42,839 nt of DNA, taken from contig CAMOJK010000012.1 in the NCBI GenBank assembly GCA_946616835.1, positions 1 through 42,839 on the forward strand, read 5' to 3'. This document shows, one piece after another, positions 24,349 to 31,341 of the stretch. Made by a program: the position numbers and the translations under genes. Each line of letters begins with the position of its first letter. The first letter of the stretch is position 1. This DNA comes from an uncultured Lachnospiraceae bacterium. Lineage in GTDB: Bacteria > Bacillota > Clostridia > Lachnospirales > Lachnospiraceae. The notes beneath the pieces are model-generated. The model saw only the letters and a program-made list of their open reading frames with translations. It was not told where the DNA came from and ran no database searches.

Positions 24349-24795
24349 ATGACGGATAAAAAATATGATTCTCTAAAATTATGTAATCAGCTGTGTTTTC
24401 CGCTATACGCCGCTTCAAGAGAGATAACCAGAAAGTATAAGCCCTTTCTGGACAAGCTTGACCTCACCTACACCCAGTACATTACTATGCTTGTTCTATG
24501 GGAGCACGGCAGGATCTCTGTCAGTGAACTTGGAGAATATCTCTACCTTGATTCCGGCACCCTGACGCCGCTTTTAAAAAAGCTTGAGAAAAAAAATCTC
24601 ATTACAAGAAACCGGTCCAGGGATGATGAACGGGTACTCTATGTTACTCTGACAGATGAGGGGATTGCCATGCGAGAAGAAGCCCTTGCGGTTCCGGAAG
24701 GTATGAAGTGCAATGTCACATTAACCCCGGAGGAATCTGCTGAGCTGTACAGGATACTATATAAACTGTTAAAAAGCGAAGACATTGCCAAGTGA
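24349..24795 (+). CDS. OhrR-type MarR-family redox regulator
   Basis: A 148-residue winged-helix repressor of the one-cysteine OhrR type. LCNQLCFPLYAASREI places Cys16 where B. subtilis OhrR has its peroxide-sensing Cys15, and the partner tyrosine region (TRKYKPFLDKLDLTYTQY) is conserved. The recognition helix and wing are LYLDSGTLTPLLKKLEKK and TRNRSRDDERVLYVTL. An additional Cys12 is present. No ohr peroxidase gene is adjacent; instead it sits downstream of the thioredoxin reductase and thioredoxin, and its likely operator overlaps their promoter. The start at 24349 follows a modest GGGTGAT; an upstream in-frame ATG overlaps the thioredoxin gene. Oxidation should relieve repression. Confidence 0.9.
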   Translation: MTDKKYDSLKLCNQLCFPLYAASREITRKYKPFLDKLDLTYTQYITMLVLWEHGRISVSELGEYLYLDSGTLTPLLKKLEKKNLITRNRSRDDERVLYVTLTDEGIAMREEALAVPEGMKCNVTLTPEESAELYRILYKLLKSEDIAK

Positions 24796-24806
24796 CTGCC
24801 TTCAAG

Positions 24807-24835
24807 TTGACTATTACCGCATAATTCCTTATACT
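24807..24835 (+). promoter_or_regulatory. Promoter of mecA
   Basis: TTGACT (24807-24812), 17 bases and TATACT (24830-24835), about 90 bases before the mecA start. An inverted repeat ATACTTAC (24831-24838) with GTAAGTAT (24860-24867) overlaps the -10 box and the expected transcript start. Confidence 0.6.
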
Positions 24836-24925
24836 TACAGTATAAACGGAAGTAATGCCGTAAGTATTAATTTTAGTAAATTTGTGTTTTTTCATAAATG
24901 TTCGTTAAAAGAAGGACAATGTATC

Positions 24926-25783
24926 ATGAGAATTGAGAAGATCAGTGATGATCAGATCAAGTGCATACTGACAAAAGAGGATCTGGATGCCCGCAAGATC
25001 AATTTCAGCGAGCTCACCTTTGGAAGTGCCCAGGCTAACGGTCTGCTGCGGGATATGATGCAGCAGGCAAGCTGTGAGTTTGGATTTGAAGCAGATGACA
25101 AACCTCTCATGATAGAAGTGGTTCCCATGCAGTCCGGTATCATTGTTCTGGTTATAACCAAAGTTTCCGGAAGAAACTCTTCAGATAATATTCATTCAGA
25201 TTCGTTTCTGTCGGAAGATGATGATCTGGAGGAAGATGACGATCTCAGGGAAAATACCATAGAAATAAGCGGAAGAGTAAAAAAAGGTGATGAAGGAGAT
25301 CCTATCACTCTATCAATTGCTTCCACCGGTAATATATCAGAATCTTTCAATCCGGTTATGAACTCCATTCATGATCTCTTCCGTGAAATGTTTGCAGGAA
25401 ACGGAAGGGTTTCAGGAAACATAAACGGAAGCCGTCCTCAAAATGCACCTATGCCGGTTTCTTCCGGCACTGCAAATAACAACAAAAATTATCGTTTCTT
25501 CCGCTTTACATCCTTAAATGATGTGATGCAGGCAGCAGCGGCTGTTGCCGGAAGACCATGCGGAAGGAATACTCTTTACTGTAGTCCTTCAAAAGATATG
25601 TACTGCCTGATAATGCAACCTGAAAGCCTCACGGTAAAGGACTATCAGCGGGTATGCTCGGTAATTTCAGATTTCTGCAGCGGAACATTTATGTCCGGCA
25701 TGTGTGAAGCCTACATAGATGAGCATTTCACACTTATGATAAAGGATCACGCACTTGAATCACTGTCAAAAATATCCGTCTGA
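24926..25783 (+). CDS. mecA: MecA-family ClpC adaptor
   Basis: A 285-residue adaptor that delivers substrates to the ClpC ATPase and inhibits competence or other regulators in Firmicutes. The N-terminal domain (MRIEKISDDQIKCILTKEDL, then LLRDMMQQASCEFGFE) is followed by VVPMQSGIIVLVITKV, a long acidic linker (DDDLEEDDDLREN) and the C-terminal ClpC-binding domain. That domain runs from about YRFFRFTSLNDVMQAAAAV to HFTLMIKDHALESLSKISV. The linker is longer than in B. subtilis MecA (218 residues). The start at 24926 has GAAGG about ten bases upstream. Its last 37 bases overlap the convergent GNAT gene. Confidence 0.88.
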   Translation: MRIEKISDDQIKCILTKEDLDARKINFSELTFGSAQANGLLRDMMQQASCEFGFEADDKPLMIEVVPMQSGIIVLVITKVSGRNSSDNIHSDSFLSEDDDLEEDDDLRENTIEISGRVKKGDEGDPITLSIASTGNISESFNPVMNSIHDLFREMFAGNGRVSGNINGSRPQNAPMPVSSGTANNNKNYRFFRFTSLNDVMQAAAAVAGRPCGRNTLYCSPSKDMYCLIMQPESLTVKDYQRVCSVISDFCSGTFMSGMCEAYIDEHFTLMIKDHALESLSKISV

Positions 25784-26538
25784 ACGGATATCCTTTTAGC
25801 AGTTTTTACACCCGGGATATTGTTTCTATCCACCAGGATAAAAATATCTCCGGGCATTTTTTTTATTAATTCCCGGCACGCAGCTACACAATACCCTTTC
25901 CTGCGATACTTTTTTCCCATTACGTAACCAAGCTCAAGCGGACTTAATCCAGAATCCATTCCCTTAATTTCAAAGCACAGATATTCTCCCCCTATTTTTG
26001 TCTGTTCCACATACTCCCTGAAACCGATAACGCCGATAATGTCGCTATCTCCCTTTATCTCTATGCCATAATATCCGTAACCATACAGATCGTAATGCAG
26101 GCGGCAATATTCCCTGAGCGCCGCTTTCTTATCATCCTTATTCTCTGCCCATATATCTGTAAATCCTGATATACTGCCTTCAGCAAATATCCGTTCCACG
26201 GACTCGACATCACTTTCACACAGCTCTCGAATTATAAGCACATTCGTTTCTGCTACTGTCAATGGAACTCCGGCAAAACGATGAACAACTTTTTTCATAT
26301 ACTCAGGATCATTCTTCACTGCATCCACAGAGTATGTGGCCCAGGGGGTAAGGAAACTGTCTAAAGCGGAGCAATGCATATCTGCTGTCCCCCTGTCATT
26401 TCCGACAGTGTCATCATGCGTATATTCAATGACAGGAATGCGCTGTCCCACACACTCCCTTATGAACTCTGGCTCGTCCGAGATCCAAAGATCGTAACTT
26501 TCTCCTTTTATCATTGTCGTGAATACTTTTGCCCTCAT
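25747..26538 (-). CDS. GNAT N-acetyltransferase with extra N-terminal domain
   Basis: A 263-residue protein. The C-terminal part (about 100-263) is a GNAT domain: LIIRELCESDVESVERIF, GVIGFREYVE and the acetyl-CoA loop GYVMGKKYRRKGYCVAACRE. The first 90 residues form an extra domain with YDLWISDEPEFIRECV and RIPVIEYTHDD. This resembles the small N-terminal domain found before GNAT in several clostridial proteins, with no proven function. Substrate unknown. G-rich GGGGGAAAG precedes the ATG. The 3' end runs 37 bases into the convergent mecA gene and crosses its terminator hairpin, which suggests a C-terminal extension or a recent stop-codon change. Confidence 0.82.
   Translation of the reverse strand: MRAKVFTTMIKGESYDLWISDEPEFIRECVGQRIPVIEYTHDDTVGNDRGTADMHCSALDSFLTPWATYSVDAVKNDPEYMKKVVHRFAGVPLTVAETNVLIIRELCESDVESVERIFAEGSISGFTDIWAENKDDKKAALREYCRLHYDLYGYGYYGIEIKGDSDIIGVIGFREYVEQTKIGGEYLCFEIKGMDSGLSPLELGYVMGKKYRRKGYCVAACRELIKKMPGDIFILVDRNNIPGVKTAKRISVQTDIFDSDSSA
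25772..25797 (+). terminator. mecA terminator overlapping both convergent genes
   Basis: ATATCCGT and ACGGATAT form an 8-bp stem whose CTGA loop contains the mecA stop codon, followed by CCTTTT. It also lies inside the last codons of the convergent GNAT gene. Confidence 0.5.
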
Positions 26539-26679
26539 TGGCCACTTTCCCCCAAACTCAATTATCAGAAATCAGCATTTCTGCAAACAATACGCCGATC
26601 TTTCCATGTACGTGCGAAACCGTATAAATTATGTTACAATAAGTCATCACTTTTGATAATCAAACAGGAGGAAAACAAA

Positions 26680-27210
26680 ATGGCACAAAATCCGATTATA
26701 ACGATCACTATGGAAGACGGCAGCGTAATGAAGGCCGAGCTCTATCCCGAGGTGGCTCCCAATACCGTCAACAATTTCTTAAGTCTAGTAAATAAAGGCT
26801 TCTATAATGGAGTGATTTTTCACCGTGTGATAAAAGGCTTTATGCTCCAGGGCGGAGATCCCAAAGGCAATGGCACAGGCGGTCCGGGATATTCCATCAA
26901 AGGCGAGTTCACACATAACGGTTTTAAAAATGACCTTAAACACACACCCGGTGTTCTTTCAATGGCCCGCACCATGATCCCTGACTCCGCAGGAAGCCAG
27001 TTCTTCATAATGCATCAGACTTCCCCTCACCTCGATGGTGAATATGCCGCTTTCGGAAAAGTTACCGAAGGACTCGATGTGGTAAATAAGATCGCTGAGG
27101 TCCGCACCGACTATAGCGACAAACCTTTGGAAGACCAGCGCATCAAATCCATCACCGCAGAAACCTTCGGTGTAGAGTATCCGGAGCCCGAAAAACTGCC
27201 TGAAAGGTGA
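26680..27210 (+). CDS. Cyclophilin-type peptidyl-prolyl isomerase
   Basis: A 176-residue single-domain cytoplasmic cyclophilin catalysing cis-trans isomerisation of prolyl bonds. Typical segments in order are APNTVNNFLSLVNKGFYNG, VIFHRVIKGFMLQGGDPKG, the active-site QFFIMHQTSPHLDGEYAAFG and VTEGLDVVNKIAEV. The catalytic Arg is in FHRV. No signal peptide is present. The ATG at 26680 has AGGAGG eight bases upstream. It stands alone between the divergent GNAT gene and a convergent lipoprotein gene, with a hairpin at 27377-27406 that probably ends transcription. Confidence 0.95.
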   Translation: MAQNPIITITMEDGSVMKAELYPEVAPNTVNNFLSLVNKGFYNGVIFHRVIKGFMLQGGDPKGNGTGGPGYSIKGEFTHNGFKNDLKHTPGVLSMARTMIPDSAGSQFFIMHQTSPHLDGEYAAFGKVTEGLDVVNKIAEVRTDYSDKPLEDQRIKSITAETFGVEYPEPEKLPER

Positions 27211-27376
27211 GGATGTTTACATAAAATAGCAATTCATAATTTGTTTACATTTTGTTGCTGAAACGTTTAATTTTTTACCATTCTTTTTCCATTTTTGTTT
27301 TTTATTATATAACTATCGGAAAGAGGAAAACGCTTTCCAGAATAACAAGTGACAATAACAAACTTTTTCATAATTC

Positions 27377-27410
27377 ATGCCGGGTGGACGAAAGTCTTCC
27401 CGGCATCCTC
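27377..27410 (+). terminator. Hairpin between convergent cyclophilin and lipoprotein genes
   Basis: ATGCCGGG (27377-27384) pairs with CCCGGCAT (27399-27406), and inside it GAC-GAAA-GTC forms a GNRA-capped inner stem. The plus-strand tail is CCTCCCTTTT. About 165 bases past the cyclophilin stop and 25 before the convergent lipoprotein stop, so it may serve both. The rest of 27211-27376 is AT-rich with no gene. Confidence 0.5.
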
Positions 27411-27429
27411 CCTTTTACAGGGTATTTTT

Positions 27430-27900
27430 TTAAATCTGACTGAAATCAAATACCAGTTTTTCTCCGTCAAAAACCGTATATTTTACATTAACAGTGGAGT
27501 AGTTATCGTTAATGAACTCTTGGCTTGAATACCAGGGACCTTCACCTGTAAAATCAGTCTCCATCTTGCCAAATTCAAACTCTGCATCATCCACCTGCTC
27601 CCATTCATACTCATTCCAAAGCCGTTTGGCCTCCTCGTCCGTAAGATAAACAATCCCTCTGTATCTATACTCCGTAGGGCCCATAGAGCGTTTGCCCCAG
27701 TCAAAATAGACCTGCTCATTTATGACATGATCATAATCCTGTACGGCATTCATATAATTCTCCATAACATAGGCATCGTTAAAAAGATCAACGACTTCCT
27801 CCGGCTGATCTGCATTACGCTCACTCCTTCCGCATGCCGACATAAGCATGCACGCAGTCGAAAGTCCAACTATCAATATGGATACTGACATTTTTTTCAT
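27430..27900 (-). CDS. Small lipoprotein of unknown function
   Basis: A 156-residue exported lipoprotein. The signal peptide MKKMSVSILIVGLSTACMLM ends in SAC with lipobox Cys23, followed by GRSERNADQPEEVV. The mature part is acidic, with aromatic pairs (NEQVYFDWGKR, NEYEWEQVDDAEFEFGK), and ends in a beta-like TVFDGEKLVFDFSQI. No catalytic motif is visible and I recognise no family. Tandem ATGs occur at 27903 and 27900; the second gives six-base spacing from GGGAGG and is preferred. The mature start (CGRSERN) resembles that of the neighbouring lipoprotein at 28437-29114 (CGRTEE), which may mean related secretion signals. Confidence 0.75.
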   Translation of the reverse strand: MKKMSVSILIVGLSTACMLMSACGRSERNADQPEEVVDLFNDAYVMENYMNAVQDYDHVINEQVYFDWGKRSMGPTEYRYRGIVYLTDEEAKRLWNEYEWEQVDDAEFEFGKMETDFTGEGPWYSSQEFINDNYSTVNVKYTVFDGEKLVFDFSQI

Positions 27901-28002
27901 CATTTCCCTCCCCGTATGGTTACTGCATTGCTCCACAGACTGACTTCCTCTTCTGACAGTTACGGTTTCCCTGTAACTTCAGACAGATCATATTCTACCC
28001 GC

Positions 28003-28440
28003 TTATATAAATTCAGGCACCGAGAAACTGACACCATTTTCCATAATATGTTCAAGCATTATCTTATAATAATCAGGAACCATTGCAAACGTTTCCTCAT
28101 GATCATGCATAAGTATTATGTGATTCGTCCCATCTTCAAGAAGCATAGCCCCGCTTACCGGATCCCTATCATGTACCCTTTTTATAACATCCTCCATTGA
28201 AAAGCCCCTGTCCTTAAAATACTTTTCATAGTTTTCTTCATTCTTTCCGCCTTTACTGCCGTAAGGAAACCTAAAAGGCCTGTACTTTCGCTCTACGCCG
28301 GTCTTTTTATAAATATCGTCAAGCAAAGCCTCGCATTTTTCGATTTCGCTGATGCCCTCTTCATAAGGAATTTCCGCAAAATCCGGATGAGAATAACTGT
28401 GGTTTCCCACCACCATTCCATGCTTCAGGGCGTATATCAC
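28003..28440 (-). pseudogene. Truncated NodB-type polysaccharide deacetylase
   Basis: A 145-codon remnant of a NodB-fold deacetylase. It has the second metal motif (GNHSYSHPDF) and later pieces of the barrel (YRPFRFPYGSKGG, then NHIILMHDHEETFAM with the catalytic His region). The N-terminal third with the essential TFDDGP metal-binding motif is missing. The open frame begins with GTG overlapping the TGA of the upstream lipoprotein gene by three bases; the DNA before it encodes only that lipoprotein, in another frame. The protein could still be made by coupling but would lack the metal-binding Asp pair. A deletion that fused the remnant to the lipoprotein gene explains it best. Confidence 0.75.
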
Positions 28441-29114
28441 AAAGAAAGCAAAGCAGTCGTAACTACTCCGTCGCTTATCTCTACCTCGAAGTACATTCCG
28501 GAATCCTTCCGGCTCTCAAGCAGGTCTGCAAAATCTTCTTTTGAGAGTTTTTCAAGCTCTGCTTCACCCTGCTTCTGATATACGGTATTCTCATCAACCT
28601 TGAAAATATGAGTGAGATCCGACGATATGGTGATAGGATCCTGATCTTTTGAATTCCTGTAATCCATGGATCCGCAGGCTATGAGCTCATCCCCCTCTAT
28701 CGAAGCTTTATAAACCACCCTGTAGAATACCCCATACTCATTTGTTGTATCGATCAGATTCCTATCGGATGAAAGCAAAAACGATCCCATAACACCATCA
28801 CCTGTTTCATATTCAACAGGCGCTGATGTATCACCTGTTGTTTCTTCAGTTGTTGGGGTGTCTGCTGTTTGTTCTGCAGAGCCCGCAGTATCAGTTGTAT
28901 CAGTTGCCCCTTCTTCAACGGCTGCTGCTTCACCTGTTTCTTCTCCGGATGTCTCTGTTTTCTCGCCCTGCTCCCCGGTTACAACCTGCTGACTGTCAAG
29001 CACAACTTCAACCGGCTCTGTCACAGCCGTAGCAGGTTCCTCCGTCCTTCCACATGCCGGTATGAGCACCGCCATACATAAAACTAACGGTACAATTCTT
29101 CTCATCTTTTTCAT
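28437..29114 (-). CDS. Lipoprotein with long Thr/Glu-rich linker
   Basis: A 225-residue lipoprotein of unknown function. The signal peptide MKKMRRIVPLVLCMAVLIPA ends at lipobox Cys21. About 75 residues of low-complexity Thr/Glu/Ala/Gly sequence follow (for example ATDTTDTAGSAEQTADTP), probably a wall-spanning tether. A compact C-terminal domain starts near VMGSFLLSSDRNLIDTT, includes EYGVFYRVVYKASIEGDELI and ends in SGMYFEVEISDGVVTTALLSL. No enzyme motif is evident. AGGAGTGA precedes the ATG at 29114; upstream in-frame codons have no site. It is followed directly by the truncated deacetylase, so its original C-terminal neighbourhood has been rearranged. Confidence 0.75.
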   Translation of the reverse strand: MKKMRRIVPLVLCMAVLIPACGRTEEPATAVTEPVEVVLDSQQVVTGEQGEKTETSGEETGEAAAVEEGATDTTDTAGSAEQTADTPTTEETTGDTSAPVEYETGDGVMGSFLLSSDRNLIDTTNEYGVFYRVVYKASIEGDELIACGSMDYRNSKDQDPITISSDLTHIFKVDENTVYQKQGEAELEKLSKEDFADLLESRKDSGMYFEVEISDGVVTTALLSL

Positions 29115-29161
29115 AATCTCACTCCTATGAAAGTGTTTATTATATCTCACTATTAATTTTA

Positions 29162-29995
29162 CTATTCTATCACTTCGTTCATGCTTCCGGTGCGGTAACC
29201 AATCAGATCCATTGTTATATATGTAAATCCCAAAGCCCGGAATGACTTCGTAATCTGAACACGGATATCCTTATCGATGAGTCTTTCAAATTCCTCCGGC
29301 ATGATTTCAATTCTTGCCATAGTCCCATGAATGCGCACACGAACCTGATGAAACCCAAGGTCTAACAGCATTTGCTCTGCTTTATCAACCATCCCCAGTT
29401 TTTCCTTTGATATTGTCTCTCCATACACAAATCTGGAGGAAAGACAGGCAAAGGACTGTTTATCCCAGGTAGGAAGGTCGAGATGTCTGGACAAAGCCCT
29501 GATATCCTCTTTAGTAAATCCAATGCTTCGCAAAGGGCTTTGAATCCCCAGCTCTGCTACAGCCTGCAGCCCCGGCCGGTAGTCCCCATTGTCATCCAGG
29601 TTAGAGCCTTCCACGATCACTGCAACCCCCTCATCCGCCGCTATTTTTTTTATTTTTACAAATAATTCACGCTTACACAGATAACATCTGTTCTTGGGAT
29701 TCTGGGAAAATCCCTCTATCTCCAGTTCCTCAGAATCAAATATAAACTGACGGATATGATGCGTCTCACAGAATCTCTTTGCTTCGTTTAGCTCTCTTTG
29801 CGGGAAAGAGCAGGACCTTGCCGTAACAGCAATCACCCTGTCTCCCAATGCTTCTTTTGCAGCATAAAGCAGAAAGGTCGAATCCACCCCGCTGGAAAAT
29901 GCAGTCGCAACGCTCCCGTAATTTTTCAGTAACTGTTTTAGTTCATCATATTTTTTCAATTGTTCTGCTGTTACTTCATTTACTGAAATATCCAT
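29162..29995 (-). CDS. larE: LarE-family ATP-dependent sulfur transferase
   Basis: A 277-residue PP-loop enzyme of the LarE family, which donates sulfur for the nickel-pincer nucleotide cofactor. The PP-loop is FSSGVDST (residues 33-40), with the conserved ARSCSFPQREL, NPKNRCYLCKREL (Cys104, Cys107), VEGSNLDDNGDYRPGL and SFACLSSRFVYGE, where Cys184 lies near the sulfur-donor position. Three cysteines (104, 107, 184) raise the possibility of the iron-sulfur-cluster type. AGGAG precedes the ATG. No larB, larC or lactate racemase gene is nearby, so it is an orphan in this window and might serve another sulfur-transfer role. Confidence 0.88.
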   Translation of the reverse strand: MDISVNEVTAEQLKKYDELKQLLKNYGSVATAFSSGVDSTFLLYAAKEALGDRVIAVTARSCSFPQRELNEAKRFCETHHIRQFIFDSEELEIEGFSQNPKNRCYLCKRELFVKIKKIAADEGVAVIVEGSNLDDNGDYRPGLQAVAELGIQSPLRSIGFTKEDIRALSRHLDLPTWDKQSFACLSSRFVYGETISKEKLGMVDKAEQMLLDLGFHQVRVRIHGTMARIEIMPEEFERLIDKDIRVQITKSFRALGFTYITMDLIGYRTGSMNEVIE

Positions 29996-30083
29996 TTAAA
30001 CTCCTTTTTTGTGCTATTCTGAATTAGATTCATGTTTTCCCGAAATTCCGAAATCGGCAGACTGAGCATTAACACATTCATTT

Positions 30084-31094
30084 TTAAGCATCAACTTCCG
30101 TGATGAAAACCATCTCCTTATGATCGGTCGTATCGGTCTTTCCGGCATTAAATCTGTGATACCCGGTTTCAAACACCTTAGTCTTTCCTTTTCGTTCCAG
30201 AGTTTCCTTAATCTGCTCTAAAGTAATCTTGTTCCTTGAGGAAGTGCTCTTGGAATCGTATGTATTATTATAGGTAACAATAATATATCTTACACTAAGG
30301 CTGTCAATCAGCTCTCCAAAAACCTCCGGCGCCGATTTTCTGCAGTAATCGGACATATTCTCTTCGGGAGGTTTCATCGCTGTACCTGCCAGTTTTGGTT
30401 TCTCCCATTTCGTAATCGTTTCCAAAACATGGTAAAAGCGGGAGTATTGTCTGCTGTTATATGGCGGATCAATAAAAGCTATATCTGCAGATATTCTCTT
30501 CACCAGTTCATTTGCATCACTTCTGTATATGGTTATTTTATTTGAGGTTTCTATAGGCTCAATCAGTTCATAAACAAATTCAGACCTTATCTCTTTTCCT
30601 TTTATATACGCTTCATAATGACCGACAGTATTGGCACATCTGTCCAATGAATAGAGCAGTGATGACAGTAGAATATTATATTCCCTTTTATTTATTTTCC
30701 CCGCAGTAAGTGATAACTGTATATCCTCCCGTATATGTCCTATCAGTTTTGCATCTTCATTTTTAAAATACCTGTCACCATAATTTTCCGACACATAATT
30801 TTCTTTAAGCTTTTTTCTGTCAAGACTGTTATATTCTTTTACATATTCCTCCAGTTTTACAGGGTCATATTTTCCATTTCCGAAAAAAGCCCGATAAATC
30901 GTTTCGTTAGAAAAAAGAAAATCATTAATAATATTTTCTTTAGTAATGCAAAGCAGCTCAGCCGTAACCACACCCGTTCCGCCAAATACATCAAACAGTG
31001 AATCATGCACCCTGCAATTTTGTAAAATCAATTCTTTTATCCAGGGCATCAGCTTATATTTACTGCCGGTATATCTTCGGTTCTGAATTTTCAT
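30084..31094 (-). CDS. D12-class adenine-specific DNA methyltransferase (orphan)
   Basis: A 336-residue N6-adenine DNA methylase of the Dam/D12 class. The N-terminus RRYTGSKYKLMPWI fits the family, the AdoMet motif is FDVFGGTGVV (34-43), and the catalytic DPPY is at 209-212 (AFIDPPYNSRQYSRFYHVLE). A helical target-recognition insert lies between them. No restriction endonuclease or specificity gene is adjacent, so it looks like a solitary methylase of unknown recognition site, possibly regulatory or phage-derived. A TTGAAA/TATAAT promoter lies about 100-130 bases upstream, and AGGATGG precedes the ATG. Base composition looks slightly more AT-rich than that of its neighbours by eye. Confidence 0.88.
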   Translation of the reverse strand: MKIQNRRYTGSKYKLMPWIKELILQNCRVHDSLFDVFGGTGVVTAELLCITKENIINDFLFSNETIYRAFFGNGKYDPVKLEEYVKEYNSLDRKKLKENYVSENYGDRYFKNEDAKLIGHIREDIQLSLTAGKINKREYNILLSSLLYSLDRCANTVGHYEAYIKGKEIRSEFVYELIEPIETSNKITIYRSDANELVKRISADIAFIDPPYNSRQYSRFYHVLETITKWEKPKLAGTAMKPPEENMSDYCRKSAPEVFGELIDSLSVRYIIVTYNNTYDSKSTSSRNKITLEQIKETLERKGKTKVFETGYHRFNAGKTDTTDHKEMVFITEVDA

Positions 31095-31193
31095 TTATTT
31101 TTCCATCCTAAATCATCTAACTCATCCGGCTTAACATATTATCTTTAATGCGGATAATTTTATACTGCATATTGCCCCATTCTGTATGGGCAC

Positions 31194-31222
31194 ATTATAT
31201 TCAGTTCCAATATGGTTTTCAA
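31194..31222 (-). promoter_or_regulatory. Promoter of the DNA methylase gene
   Basis: TTGAAA (31222-31217), 17 bases, then a perfect TATAAT (31199-31194) on the minus strand. The leader of about 90 nucleotides contains a small hairpin from TGCCCAT and ATGGGGCA with one unpaired base. Confidence 0.65.
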
Positions 31223-31267
31223 CGACTATTTTTCCTGCTGCATAGTATGAAAACAGATCATTTTTCA

Positions 31268-31296
31268 TTGAGGGACTTAGTGAATAATGCTAAAAT
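31268..31296 (+). promoter_or_regulatory. Promoter of the sugar-importer operon
   Basis: TTGAGG (31268-31273), 17 bases and TAAAAT (31291-31296), about 45 bases before the TTG start of the binding protein. It diverges from the methylase promoter. Confidence 0.5.
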
Positions 31297-31341
31297 ATAT
31301 GGAAATAATAACATCACAATGTAGCTGTGAGGTAATGCGTC

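Noticed and set aside
28441-28516. A hidden N-terminal NodB half in another frame before the deacetylase remnant
   Set aside because: I read the remnant's frame upstream to a stop near 28516; it contains no TFDDGP-like motif and the DNA encodes the lipoprotein C-terminus.
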